Shown piece after piece: positions 47,897-61,099 of a DNA stretch of 64,000 nt. The position numbers and the translations under genes are program-made. The notes below the pieces were generated by a model. The model saw only the letters and a list, made by a program, of their open reading frames with translations, was not told where the DNA came from and did not search any database. The DNA is from Diorhabda sublineata (taxonomy: Eukaryota; Arthropoda; Insecta; Coleoptera; Chrysomelidae): contig NC_079476.1 in NCBI RefSeq assembly GCF_026230105.1, forward strand, positions 11,174,709-11,238,708. Direction: 5' to 3'. Positions within the stretch are counted from its first letter, which is position 1. Each line of letters opens with the position of its first letter.

Positions 47897-50800
47897 TCAT
47901 CTGTTTTTTGCAGACTCAATTATTTTCATGGACGGACACTCAAAATGTCCACAGTAAAATTTCTGAAAATAGAGTATCGTTTACATACACAATTTAGAAA
48001 TTATTTCTATACAAAAAAGCACTAAAGCAAATATTCCGCAATTTAGGATAAAAACTAATACATAATTGATTACCTCATTTACTGTATTAAAAGTTCCAAC
48101 AATCCTTATATAAACTACTACAGTTTCAGGAAAAATAATCTCCTGCCAAGATTTGCATTGCTCTTTTGTGTTGTCAACCAGCATCTGCCAATCTTCATAA
48201 TTGACGGATGATTCTATATAATATTTGCTGTAATTATCGTCATCTAGATCCCATAGCTGTAATCTCAAACTAGAAATCACGTAGGGTTGAGCTAATGGTA
48301 AAAAATTAAAAGAAAAAAATTAGTACTCAATATTATCTACAATTTAAAAAAAAAATAGATTTTGTTTGAGATTATATTGTTACAAAATTAAAAGAATTTT
48401 GAATCCAGTCTTGAAGGTATTGACGAAGCAAACTTATTAATGGAATAAGTTAGTTGTAAATTGATAGTCAAATATTTATAAAGTAAATATATGATTTAAA
48501 ATATAAAAAATTAAATCAAACAAATTTTATAAATTTTCAGTATTTACTGTACTGAAATGTACTGAAATGATAAATTATATCGAATTATAATAACAATAAA
48601 CACCAAATAATAAAAAAAGTAACTAATAACAATAACGAGCAACAATTTTAAAACTATAACAAAAATTATATAGTCAAGACGCATAAATAAGATTTAAAAA
48701 ACCATAATTGCAACAAAATGAAAATAATAACAAAAAATGGACTTTGTTTGAGAATATTTGTTACAAAATGAAAAGTATTACTAAATTATTACTTTAATAG
48801 TATTACTAAAAAGTATTATTCTATCAATCAATTGATGTCGGCTATTGATACTCTTTATGTAAAATAGTTGCTTCTATCGTTCCTTAATATGGTAATCAAC
48901 GGAATTAAAATTAGAGGATCTTGAAAGCCATGAAATAGGACCTTCACGTTGTATCCACCTGTTTTCAAAAACATTATTTAGATGCAGTCTCTATGCCTAT
49001 AAAAAGTGGGGAATCCCCCATCATGCTGAAAATACATCCCTTCGATAACAACGTTCTCGACTACTAGTGCTTATTGTAGGATTCATAGCAACAGCATCAA
49101 TAATATCATCTTCCCCCGCTACCTCCTACATGTCGTTTTATTTTTCTACTAGCAAAAGTGCCATTTTCTCATAAATAATTACAAACGGGCTGAAATATTG
49201 GATGATTGGGAATTCGACGGTCAGGAATTCTTTAAACAGCAGCTCTAGCATTACTTCACAGAACCCATCAACCCATCAACAAATATTATATCGGCATATT
49301 TTGTGCTCGAAAACTGATATAGCATTTTGAACCAGCTCTACCGAAGCTTACGCAATAGTATGTAACCTAGATCCTCACAGAAGAATATATTTTCTTCTAT
49401 ACGTAAATAACGATTGATAATAACAATGGGTATGAAATATCAAGAAACGTCAAACGATCTACGCCCATCGTGATTTTAAAACTTTTTAAAGTTTCTCGTT
49501 ATTTTTATTTGATATAGTTGATACATTTATTATTATCTGACATAAAATTTTAATTTTTCACACTTAACACACAGATTATGTTGTAGGTACGCATTTCAGT
49601 TAAAATACTCGAAATTTATGAAATTGTTTTAATTATTACACTATTATCCAACATATCATTATGTATGTTACATTTTTGTAATCTTTAATCGTTCACTAAA
49701 AATTGTATAAAAGAGCGACAACATTGTCGCATTTGTCATTTTAATTGGTTATTCATAAGGTTTGAAAATCACTTATTGCATTAAAATAAATATTATACAG
49801 GTTGCAATATCCAATACGAATCCGTAAAGTGACTTTTCCAAAGCCTGTCCTGGAATTTCAGAGTCAAGCATTACCAGTCGAATACTTTATAGTAGTGTAC
49901 TACATCATGAAAAAATAGAATGAACTGTGTAAACGATATAGCCAATTAAAATTTAGGAGGAGTTGATACTTTTGGGTTGATACTTTTTAGTAGCCTCTCT
50001 GAGGCGCTCTACATATGGTAAAAGTATGTAAAGCAATACCATCAATGCACTGCACAAATATAACATAAACTAGACCAATCAAAACGAGTAAGCTAAATAT
50101 TGTACAAGTTATTCGAAGCTAGTAAATTTAAAAGAAGAAAGGACTAGATGAAAAATCGCAAAAAATCTAGAAAGCTTCTGAAGAGCAAGAAATTGCTAAA
50201 GAGACTTTCAACGAAAACTGTTGATGAGAAGAAAGTGTGCATTGGCCGAATTCCAAAGAGTGGAATATAATATTTTGTTCAAAATTATTATAGTAAAAAT
50301 TTCATGACTTAAAAATTAAACCCAGTTTAAAAATACGATATTTACAACTAGATACATGATAAGTTTTGAATATTAAAAATACATGGGAACTTACCTAATT
50401 GTATGACTATAGCTCCAGATCGGATCTTGTGGCAGGTGTAAGCAAGGTTCCAACAGTCTCTTGTACAGTTACCATCAATAAGGGAATTTGGAATCGTACT
50501 TAAACCTTCAATAACAATAGCGTGTTTGTCTAATGTAGCTACATTATAACTTGGACAAATAATATCGTTGAGCATTGACGGCACGACTGACTTGTACATA
50601 GCTTCCACTCCGCTCAAATGGAAGAAACCATCTGTACCACTTGTACCCACTATTTTAATATAATGTACAACTTGTCGTTCAAAAAATAAATATTGCCAAG
50701 AACGGCAATCATAATGGGTGTAGTCGATAACTCTTGTCCAGTTTTTCTGATCTATTGAAACGTCAATGTAATAGGAATAGAAATACCTGGAACAATTTCA

Positions 50801-53800
50801 AAAAATTAATTACTCCAATTACAAAAAATCGCGACAATAATTCTATCTATCTATTTTACACGGTACATTTTCTGACTACATGTAGTTTCATGAAATCTTC
50901 CATTTAGCTATATTTTAATAAGTTTGGAATTGATCACCTACAAAGATTTGTAGGATCACAAAACAATTTTGATCATCTTAAAAACATATCAGAGAAGAAA
51001 TAGGAAATAAGATCAAAATTAATAAAAGAATTTCTTAAATAAATTTCTCGAATTTTCTAATAAGTGAAAACTTTAGCAATGGTATTTTAAACAAAGTTTG
51101 TGAATAATTATCTGGGTATAATTCATTCAACCTGTTTTTTTTTTTCTATTTATTGTATCACATATATTTTCTGACCATAAGCACTGTCTTACTGATAAAT
51201 GAGCAATGAGCAAATGAATCATGATCATTGAACTAAACAAAATATAGGTTCGATTGTACATTTTTTGTTTGAAACTTTTTTGATTATCTGATAATAGTAA
51301 TAGTAAAAATAGTAAAATAAGTTATGATCGACATTTTGATGAAAAACTTCTTACCTTGTATCTCCATCCCATAGTAACAATTTAATATGATTAATAATTG
51401 AAGGTTGTCCTAGCTTGATAATTATGCCTTTATAGTCGACCCATCTAACATAATGTCTTGTACAAAATTTTTTCTCGGAATAATCCTCATCCAGCAAAAA
51501 CATTTCAAGTGGTTCAGAGATTACTTCAGTGCGAAATCTACGAGAAGCCACGTTTTCATTTTCAACTAAAAATATATATATATTTTATAGACAATTCACA
51601 GAACATGCGTTACAGATAAATTGATAATTTGGAAATTGCTCAACATCATTAACAATATATGTAAATGAAAATCAACTTACTTAGTTGGCCTCTGTAGAGT
51701 AATTTAGTTTTTATTCTCCCACTTATAACTTCTTGCAATTTGGACGGTTCAATAAAACCTGATGCTTTCACTGTGGTTAATAAATCTATTTCTTTAATCA
51801 AAGGTAATCTGACGTTCCACAATATGTTGTCGATGCCAATTCCGTGAAATTCGCTCCAACAGCAAACCGCTTTGAAGATATCGAGTTCTGGCGCAAAAAA
51901 TGAATCCCTTTGTAGAATTTCTATAAGTGAAGCCTGAAAATATTGAAAGCCATTGCATTGCATTGAACATAAGAATAATTATTGTATATAGTAGTATTTC
52001 AATTTTTTATAAATAGAAACAAATATATTACTTCTGACAGATAGTTGAACGACTCGTGTAGTACGATTGCTGACGCATTTCTGTCCAAAAACTGAATGCT
52101 ATCTAGAACTAATTCGTCTAAATCGTATAATTTTGCCGTATTCAAAATTATAGAAGCGTTATCAATGTCTAAGGATTGTTTCAAATGATTTGATATCGAA
52201 GTGACTAGATTTTGAAAGCCATATTGGTCTGCTAATCCTAACGTATCCAACATTACATCTACTTTTAGCTTCGATAAGGGCATAAAACCTAAAATATGAT
52301 GATAATAATTAAATTAAATCCTACAGACTGAAAATTTATATTTTACCTGTATACATATAGTTTACCAACAGTTTGAATGCTTCAAATGGCACGTGTGGTA
52401 GAGTAATTTCGTTTTGACTAGATTCTGCAAGACCTCCGAAAAAAAGCGCTCTGAAATATTGACACCTGGCCGCTAATACCACCTGTGAAATAGATAATTT
52501 TTTATAATTAAATAGGAAATACTTCTGTGTCTAGCCGATTTAGAATCATAATAAAAATACTATAATTTGGCGTTTTACAGGACGCAGAATTCTTATATCG
52601 TCGACGAAAATCGGCTGTTTGAAGTATACGAAACACCACTTCCTCTTGATTATAAGAACATAATAATATCGTATTTCATAGAAAAAGACCTTTTTTTCTA
52701 GTCATAGTCCAATGAAGATAACCTAACCTGAGGTAAAGTAAACCTAATCTAGTTTGATCAGAAAATGGATTCGTACCTCAGTCAACTTAATAACATAAAA
52801 AACAAATCCAGTTCAAATAGCCGAATCGGAAGTAAATTATTGGTGAAACAATTCTCCGACATCTGAGAGCAAAATGAATAAATTCTACAATCTCGAAAAC
52901 TACAATTGACATTTTTTTACAAAAAATGCGCTATTACTACCGTTTTTCCGTCCGTCCGACCCTCTGTAGCACCATTATCTCCTTAGAGGAAGCATGTAGC
53001 GAGCTCGGTTTTTTTGCATTTAATTTAATTAAATCATAACATTTGAGTTAATTTCTCATTTTTTGATCCAACTATTATGAGAATTGCCAAGAAACAATAA
53101 AGACAAATTTGTTGAATAAATGAAATTATTGATTTTTTCATTTTTTGTTTTTTAAAGTTTTATTAATATTTACTGATTGCTAACGATAAAAAATACGCTA
53201 TGGTTTCTCGCGTCGAGAATACGACGACTTTTTTACACTTGTTATTTATTATGATCCCAAATCAGGCATATGCGGAAATATAGCCATTAACAATTATTGT
53301 TTCATTTGGAAATATAATACATTTTAGAGAGCTAATCACAAAACAATCCAAATAGTTTAAATTTTAATAATAAAGATGTTCTAATTGAAAATCACGAAAT
53401 CATCCTGTAGAACCATTCAATTATTTCAAAGACGTAATCAAATTGCGCAAACTGCATGTCGATAAATGCTGTACTTGTAGATTGGTCTTCAGTAAACTAA
53501 CACTAGGTATGATAGTACTAATGTCTACTCAAGCTAGAGGGTAAATATTTTTTCTTTGCTTGAGTTTTGCACAATATATTGCAATAATTAATTTAAGACA
53601 ACTTTACCTGAATAAATTAACATTCATAAAAACATGCGGCTTCGCCAAGGTGAGTAAGAACTTATTATGTTATTTTGGAAATGAACGTGGCAAAATTGTA
53701 TATTTTTTGAGCTGTTTAATATGAAAAATATACTACCTTATTGATTGTAAAACGTATAAAAAAATGAGAAATTCAAATATATGCAGGTATATTCACAAGT

Positions 53801-54970
53801 TTTCGGAGAAAAGAAATGTATGGTGTCATGTTTGAGGATATAATTCAGACTATAATTATTTAAGATGGTTAGGTAATTATTCTCTACTCCGAACTACAGC
53901 ACAAATTGAGAGAATTGAAAATTATTTCTCTTCATGACCTATATATTTGACAAATACCCTATTAAATTCAGCAAGGATTGTTTGCTCTTTAAATGAAAAG
54001 GAATGAAACAATTATTTTATCTTGTGAATTAATAATGTCAGTAAAAATATAGAGTTTAAGAGAAATGAAGTTAACAGGTAAGTACAGTATCAAATTGATG
54101 TGTAATAAGAAATGAAGTTTATCTAGACACAATAGCCTAGAAATGATTGAGACTAATGAATTATGCTAAAGCAACTGTGGAAAAAGAGAACTGATAATAA
54201 TGATTGAAGTAAACAAAAATATTCATAAATCAATTCACATCAAACATAAATTTTCTTATTAATCAACGATTAAAACCCTCAACTTATTGTTACATCAATT
54301 AAAAATCTGGGTAACTTATTTTTGTAACAAGTATTGATAAATTTAATAAAAAAATAAGGTGACAAAATGATCTAAATGAAGTATTTGACATTGACTTTGC
54401 ATTGTTTTCATTCCTCCGGTGAAGATGGAAACTTATGATTGTTGACAAAACATATTTAAAATTCTGTATCAATCATTTCTCATAATCGTAAAAAAATTAT
54501 ACAGAAAAAATAGGTTTTGAATAAAGTCTTCTTTTGCCTTCCTCCTTAAACAAATAGATAGAAAATTGGAAATGATAGAATTTTAATTTTGATATTAATA
54601 TCTAGTTGGTTCAGTCAATTTTTACATATAAATACTATAGAACTCTGGAATCTCAAATTATTTTTAATTGAAATTGTGTTTTTTAAAAAAAATATAAAAA
54701 TAAAATAGTTGTCATTTCAACTTTTATTATTTGTTGAGCTACTCGTACCTAAATATATCCTAAAAGCTAAATTTATGATGGGTAAAAACTTATTCACCAA
54801 CAAATATGAAAACTCACCTTATGGGCCATTAATCTGTTACCTTCAACTATCAAGATAACATCATAATATTTTTGGCTTAAAAATAAAGCTTCCATATGCA
54901 TGGACAGATCCGAAAAATGTGTAACATCACCGTTCCCTAGAGAAACCGATTTCTCTGTATTCGTAGTCAT
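47897..54970 (-). CDS. BTBD9: BTBD9-like protein (BTB-BACK-two discoidin domains)
   Basis: Complete minus-strand gene, 561 codons in eight coding exons: 54,970-54,818; 52,482-52,347; 52,288-52,032; 51,933-51,681; 51,565-51,355; 50,786-50,395; 48,291-48,074; 47,962-47,897. All junctions are GT/AG and the phases add up to one frame from ATG (54,970) to TGA (47,897). Domains: BTB about residues 20-125 (YYDVILIV, AHKVVLAARCQYFRALFFGG); BACK about 135-235 (SLIEILQRDSFFAPELDIF); discoidin (F5/8C) one about 275-400 (IKLGQPSIINHIKLLLWDGD, SWQYLFF, YIKIVGT) and two about 425-550 (CHKIRSGAIVIQLAQPYVI, CKSWQEIIF, YIRIVGTFNTVNE). BTBD9 is a Cul3-type substrate adaptor linked in fly and human to sleep, dopamine and iron handling. 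It is about 50 residues shorter than human BTBD9 and diverged, so it may be a paralogue rather than the single orthologue. Upstream GTG-initiated extension was rejected. Confidence 0.9.
48870..49330 (-). pseudogene. mariner/Tc1-related transposase fragment in a BTBD9-like intron
   Basis: Within the intron between exons 7 and 6, on the same strand as the gene. The minus-strand reading gives MYFQHDGGFPTFYRH, and after a frameshift LNNVFENRWIQREGPISWLS with RSSNFNSVDYHI. In intact members these are the second catalytic Asp block (QQDGAPPH) and the W-xx-RSPDLxPxDF block with the third acidic residue (here FNSVDY keeps the Asp). Same DUF4817-associated family as the fragment at 18.6 kb, and the two cover complementary parts of the enzyme. 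Stops and shifts throughout. Confidence 0.6.
52500..54815 (-). other. Intron 1 of the BTBD9-like gene
   Basis: A 2.3 kb intron without a recognised element. Contains a (GTCCGTCCG)-rich snippet near 52,946 and AT-rich sequence. Confidence 0.6.
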
Positions 54971-55859
54971 TCTCAAAATAAAGACTTTCGGATATTCCAC
55001 ACACTATCAATCGGTACTTGATCGAACAAACTTGAACAGTAAGCAGTATTGCCCAAACTAAGTTCACAAAATATTGCTATTCCCTATTTATAATATTTCA
55101 ATATCAATAATAATAAGGGGCAATAAGGACAGGTAATGCTTTCCGAGAATTTGATAGTACTAACCTAATATATTGAAAGTTTATATAAATATTTAAAAGT
55201 AGTTAGTGATACAAAAGGATAAGCATTAAAAATACATTAAATACCCATATCAATGCAAACTGTTTACCTGTACTCCAAATAACACAAAATATACACCTCT
55301 TACGTATCGTATATAAATTTTCTATTTATGTGTTAATTTGATGTAATTTTATTTTGTCTTCACATTTTTATTATGTATAAAACTGTACTAGTTTGTAATA
55401 ACCGATAGAGAGGTCGATGTTCTGTATTCCTAAATATTTTTTATATTACTAATAAACTTTTTGAACAAACCCTTCTGAGAGTGTCACGACAAAGTGTTGC
55501 TTTGCTATGCCTTCCACCAAATGATTCCTAAAAATTAAAAATTCGAAATTTCCCATCAAATAATTGTTTCCTTCAAAATGTGAAGTAGACAGCCATGTAT
55601 TAGATACATGGGCTCTGTGGAATCACATTCTACTCGACTGGAGTAATATGTCAAAGAAACATTTACGTTTATTTCGAAGAACAAACACTTTCGGGGTACC
55701 GTCTCTCATATGAGAAAGGTATCTTAAAAATACACTGTATTGAATTCAGTTAATTGAACTCGATAACTGTATCCACGTTAATATATGAAAGTGATACTTA
55801 GATGATGAACAAAAAGATACAGAGTAGAATAGTATCAGCGAAGACTAAGCAAACAGAAT

Positions 55860-56150
55860 AGGTAAAACATGTTTATACTACGTACCAGGAGAGAATCATC
55901 GCAAAAAACCTAATAAGAAAAATTGAAGAAGCAAAAAAAATAAGAGAAGAAAGAAAGGATCCAGTCAAACATAGCTACAATAGATAGCACAGGAAAGAAA
56001 AAGAAAGGGAAAACAATACAGCAGATGAATAAAGTAGCCAAGGATCAGAAAGAATTGAAAAGATGGAGGAAAGACAATGAAAACTAAAATCCCAATACTC
56101 TGACGCTCGAAATGGCATAAAGAGAGAAGAAGATATTACAACCAGCAAAT
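55860..56150 (+). pseudogene. LINE 3'-end remnant (tentative)
   Basis: The Lys/Arg/Glu-rich reading ending MNKVAKDQKELKRWRKDNEN and then RNGIKREEDI resembles the basic C-terminal tail of endonuclease-type insect LINEs. No catalytic motif is present, so the call is weak. Confidence 0.35.
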
Positions 56151-56602
56151 ACTTTCAATCGTAAACTTCTATCATCGATAGTTTTTATTTTCCTTGATAA
56201 CAATTATTCTTTTTATTTGTTGTTTCTTTGCAGTGCTTATCACATTTTTGCATATATTCTTCATATGTTCTTTTGGTATTCAAACCCGAACATAGGAATA
56301 CTAGTTGCTATTCTGAATAGGTAGTTGGTAACCTGAAAAACTAGTACACAGAGTTAAGAATTAGGACGCCTTACTTGGATAATTATAAATTAAAATAATA
56401 TTTATTATCAAATATTTTTCTCGAAAAAAACTTCTTTACACAATGTCATCAATCCCATACATCTACTTCAAGTTTATTGTATTCTAATATATTTTTTCTG
56501 TAACTTTTAATATTGTTTTTGAAAACCGATAATAATCTAGGAAAGCCGAGATATGCAAATAGTGCGGTGAACAGTAAAAGGGTAGTATTTCATATTCTAC
56601 TC

Positions 56603-56645
56603 ATCAATATCTATCTATCTCTATCTATCTATCGATAGATAGACT
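56603..56645. repeat. CTAT/GATA short tandem repeat
   Basis: Runs of ATCTATCTATCT turning into ATCGATAGATAGA, a small palindromic microsatellite. Confidence 0.75.
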
Positions 56646-57206
56646 TCTTAAATTTAGGATAATATTTTGAGGATAATTTCTTATCATGACTGACTGAATA
56701 GATATTTAGTATTTACCTGTAACTGTTATTTTGGATTACGAACTACCATCCAGGTAAGAAGGGGGAGTGGCCAGTAAGAGGAAACTTAGTGCTTAGTTTA
56801 CCTGGTTTAAGGATAATGACCTTTGCTCCTTCCACAGCAATGAAATATTCAGTTCAAAATATGTATTGATTAGATATCTCAGAAGTTTTGCTTTTATCTG
56901 TGGAAAGTGTCATGTATATGTTTGGCGAATCTATCATTATTTTATTGATAATTTTTTGCCTATTCATCATTTCGCATTCTATTAGGTGGAATTCTCATGA
57001 TGATTTTATCTAAAATGGATTAAGAAAAACTTATCGATAGTCGAAAATATTTTTTATAAAGAATAATAAATGCCAAATATTCATTTGGTGAATATTAGTA
57101 TAAAACTTATATATAAAAATACAGATAAAATAATGAGCACAGACGAATGAGAGATTCTGGAATTATGGTATGTCTTGCTAATATTTATTTAATAAACGTT
57201 TTATAG

Positions 57207-57231
57207 TATATATATATATATATATATATAT
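57207..57231. repeat. (TA)n microsatellite, ~12 units
   Basis: Uninterrupted TA repeat. Confidence 0.9.
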
Positions 57232-57873
57232 ACGCATAAAATGATGTAACTTTGATTTTAAAATGGCGTACACATTATATTCCGAGTGAATAGAACTTTT
57301 CCTAATATTTTTTTCATTTTGTAGAATAATTTGTGTGAATTTAGTACCTCGAAAATACTCTAGCAGAATAATTACCAATTTTATAGAAACATCACACATG
57401 GTTGGCTTCATTTTTATTTGTACCACTAGGATAAAACTATAAAATAATTTGCACCCCTCAAAAAAGTAAAGAACATAAGCAAACCGTCCTTTAGAAAAAG
57501 GTATACATTTGGCAGAAAAATGGAAAACTTTTTATTTAATCAAGGCCTCATTTGAATTTGTACTACCTAAAAGATAGAATTATTTTTCCTTAAATTCATT
57601 CATCGAGGCTTCCGTAACAAAATGCTCTGAAATATAAATAAGCTACAGAAATCGATCGAAATAATTAAATTTCAACTACTTGACATTGTATGAAAAAATT
57701 GAAAATTTGTTTTCTTAAAGATATTTTTAGTTATTTTAGTACGTTATTTTTCTATCGAAAGAAAGCCAACATTCATGAAAAAACACATATAGCAATTTTT
57801 TATAGAATTGAATTCAATTGTAAACCCATGATTAAATTTTTTGAAGATAAGAAATTCTTAGTGTGTAAACCAC

Positions 57874-58560
57874 CTTATGCTTCGGTAATCTGGTCCCTCC
57901 AATTATAAATGAACATCAAAATAATCGTCGTTAAAAAAAGGTTTCCAAATGCATGGAAACTTCGGAAAAATGTAGATTTCCATATCGGACTAGATACCAG
58001 TGTTTTAAATGTTAAAAATGAAATTCATGCAGTGTTTCTGTATCTAAATAATTTTTTATTGATATATTGAGCTTTAGATAAAATTTGTTTCAATGAAATT
58101 ATAATTAATTTTGGCGACCCCTCTTTTTTACTATTATTTGTTCCCTAATGCCCCCCAGGACCTGTGACCCTAGGACTTGGCCTCCTGGACCTATGCATAA
58201 AGACGGCTTCGAATTTCTGGATATTTTATGCAATTTAACTACCAATCGGAACTTGATCGGAAAAATTTTAATACTACGCGATATTGCTAAGAACTAAATG
58301 TAGAATACATTAATTATTTATAATAATCGAATTACAATAACAGAAAGGTATATCAAGAACAGGTACTTTTAGTCGAGAAATAAATGGTACACACCAAATA
58401 TGCTACAAATATCTAGAGATGTTTAAATGCAATAAATACTATAAAGGGACGGTCATTAAAAATACATCAAATACCTACCTACATTCATGAAAACTGTGTC
58501 CAATCCAAATATACCTTCTCCTAGATAAATAGTCTTTGTTATTTGCATGGTCTAAGATTG
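57874..58560 (-). pseudogene. Decayed duplicate of BTBD9-like exon 1 and its upstream flank
   Basis: The minus-strand reading from about 57,975 to 57,874 gives LHFSEVSMHLE...NDDYFDVHL, matching the real exon's THFSDLSMHMEALF...KYYDVIL, with a frameshift and a stop, and ends at AAG|GTGGTT where the functional exon has AAG|GTGAGT. DNA similarity resumes at 58,205-58,560 with the functional gene's upstream flank (for example AATCGG-ACTTGATCG and the ATTAAAAATACAT-AAATACC block match 55,005 and 55,225). Between 58,000 and 58,205 the copy has about 200 bp with no counterpart. The coordinates give a tandem partial duplication in the same orientation about 3 kb apart. No copy of later exons is seen. 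Confidence 0.7.
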
Positions 58561-58828
58561 GTAGCTTTCTAATACTATTAGTAGCTACTTCATTAAATTA
58601 TATAATTTCTCTTATATTTGTACTTGTAAGTTCCTAATCTTATGTTTATTCTAATTCCCCATTCAGTTATCAATTATAATTTTCTAAAAATATATGTTCC
58701 CTTCCTGTATTTCCAGTTTTTTGTTTCCGTAGATTTCTGAATTAATGTTGAATATTATTTATAAAATTGAAAACATTTTTTTCAGAGATCTTGAGTCATT
58801 TATAAAATGCGTTTTTGCTTAAGTGATT

Positions 58829-58836
58829 ATCTAGAA
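58829..58836. repeat. hAT target-site duplication, left copy
   Basis: ATCTAGAA, repeated exactly at 61,086-61,093. Confidence 0.85.
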
Positions 58837-61085
58837 CAGCGGCTCTCAAACTTTTTTAGTGACGGAACCCTTTTGGAAAGCGAAATACTTGACGGAATCC
58901 TACAGTAAAACAATAGTCTCTAAAAGTATATTCTTTATTAATAATCAGAATAAAAGTAGAATGTAACATATACTTATTACTTACTTACATAACAAGTATA
59001 ATAATAGAAATAGAAGATATTAAAAAAGAAAAAAAAATAACTAATGGGAGGTATGAAACTGTTTTTTACTTTTCATTAATTGGTTGATATCAGGTTTGAT
59101 AGAAGACAGTTGAAATCTCATATCAGGTTCGGCGTCCAGTCTATTTCGGTATTTTGTTTTCGTGGCTGAATAGGTTGAGAATCCTGTTTCGCACAAATAT
59201 GTTGTTGGAAATGGAAGAAGAATATTCAGAGCCATTTTGGCAAGCATTGGGTATTCATCACGGATTCTGCACCAATAATCGTTGAGAGATGTCGTTTTGA
59301 ACAATGACTCCATACTCTGATGACATTTCTAAAAGAGATTCATATATCTCATTTGACATACTTTCGGGCTCTTGCAAGGTGGGTAAAAAAGGATTATGAA
59401 TCCATGAATTCAGTTTCAATTTTGTATTCTGATCTTCGGGAAAATACTTCTCAAAAGATGCGCGCATCGAAGTGAGATATTGGACCAATTCTTCAAATAC
59501 ATCATCTTGAAACATTTCTGCGTCGTTATCACTAACAAACTCAGTGTGTAACATAAAGCTTTCTATTTCTCTCTTACTAACGCAAATAATCCAAAAATCT
59601 AATTTTCTTTTAAAGGCAGTTATTTTGTTACAGGCCTGGAACACTGTTGTCTGTTTACCTTGCAATGATAAATTTAATTCGTTCAGTTTTTGAAAGATAT
59701 CCGCCATGAAAGACAGTCGGAACAACCAAGTTTTATCATACAAACGGTCTTTCAAATTAAAAGAAGTATCTGAAAGAAACATTTGTAACTCGGCTTTAAG
59801 TTCAAATAGCCTTGTTAAAGTTTTACCCCAAGACAGCCATCGCACTTCTGTATGGAGCAGCAGTGTTTTATGTTTGCTACCATAATCTTCACACAATAAT
59901 GAGAACAATCGAGATTGTAGTGGTCGTGATTTGAAAAAATTTATAATTTTTACCGCTTTATCCATTACTAATATTAGGTTTGACGGCATTTGCTTCATTG
60001 CTAGTGTTTTTCTATGCAGGAGACAATGACTGGAACCGCAATTAGGTGCTTTTTTTTTGTATTCGTGACACGACTCCTGCTGTTTTACCCGTCATCGCCT
60101 TGGCCCCATCTGTACAAATGTCAATGCAATCGTTCCAACTGAGATTATTTTCTTCAAAAAATATATTTATTTTAGTAAAAATATCTTCTCCGGTAGTGTT
60201 TGTGGGCAACGGTGAACACATAAGCATGTCTTCTTCAAAAGAACTTTCATATGGATATCTCACGATAACCAGCAAGATAGCCAGACCAGCGACATCAGTA
60301 GACTCATCCATTTGCAAGACGAATCGTGTTTTTTGTAGACGTGTAACTAGCTCTTGTTTGACGTAGCCTGCCAGATCATGAATTCGACGTGAAACAGTAT
60401 CGTTTGATAGTGGCACAGTAGAAAGATGCTTTGCAGATTTTTCATGGAGCATACATTTTGTTATGTCTAACACATGGTTTTATTAAAATCTCAGCGTTAG
60501 TGTGCGCTTCACCTTCTTGTGCAATGCGATAGCTAACTAAATATGATGCCTTTGTGACCTTTTCATTGAAAGTTAGGGTTACTTACATCATAGTTTTTTG
60601 ACTTTCCAATAACTGTTCTTTTTAACGTCCAAAAAATTCTCTATTCTTGTCTTTAGACTCGGGATATACAGTTTCTAAATGTCGGCGCAACTTGACAGGT
60701 GCCATAGAACTATTAGAAAGCAGTTTACTACATAATATGCAGAGAGGTGAGCCGTTGGAATCAACAAATCCGAAACTGATATATGATTAATCATACTTCC
60801 TTTTTTTCGCCTTTGAAACCGTGGAACTTGACGTCGTTGCATCATTATCATCGATAATTGCTGTACACTCCGTGCCTACTGCTTTTGAACATTCGGTAAA
60901 AAACTTGCAATAGGTTTGCTATAAAGTTTATTTGAAGAGCGGCGTGATGTTAAACTCTCCTCGTAAAATGCACTGTTTCAAGTTAGAATGAAATTACTTT
61001 ACTGTGCTGGGTGGAGACTGAGTTCTAAATTCTTGCGGAACCCCTACACCCTAGGGTTCCGCGGAACACACTTTGAGTATTGCGG
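58837..61085. mobile_element. Near-complete hAT transposon, 2249 bp
   Basis: Flanked by an exact 8 bp direct repeat ATCTAGAA, the hallmark of hAT insertion. The left end CAGCGGCTCTCAAACTTTTT and the right end, read in reverse complement, CCGCAATACTCAAAGTGTG are imperfect TIRs with the shared CTCAAA core. Both ends also have a subterminal GGAACCC block. The interior holds one minus-strand transposase gene filling most of the length. Confidence 0.88.
59041..60960 (-). pseudogene. hAT transposase (ZBED5-like), recently inactivated
   Basis: Cut-and-paste transposase. N-terminal BED-type zinc finger about 60,640-60,790 (PLCILC ... KLRRHLETVYPE; second pair reads H and, where a His-Pro is usual, Tyr-Pro). 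RNase-H-like core: RFVLQMDESTDVAGLAIL with the first Asp; DICTDGAKAMTGKTAGVVSR with the second (60,060-60,380); then SSHCLLHRK, LLLHTEVRWLSWGKTLTRL, and FLADIF-type blocks to 59,260. The hATC dimerisation part is at 59,060-59,240 (LLPFPTTYLCETGFSTYSATK). Three or four lesions break it: a stop in the N-terminal region, a shift at ~60,474, a shift at a nine-A run near 60,051, and a shift near 59,310. Otherwise long open stretches (246 and 143 codons) remain, so inactivation is recent. Family name is from conserved motifs as recalled. Confidence 0.88.
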
Positions 61086-61093
61086 ATCTAGAA
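61086..61093. repeat. hAT target-site duplication, right copy
   Basis: ATCTAGAA, identical to 58,829-58,836. Confidence 0.85.
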
Positions 61094-61099
61094 TATATT

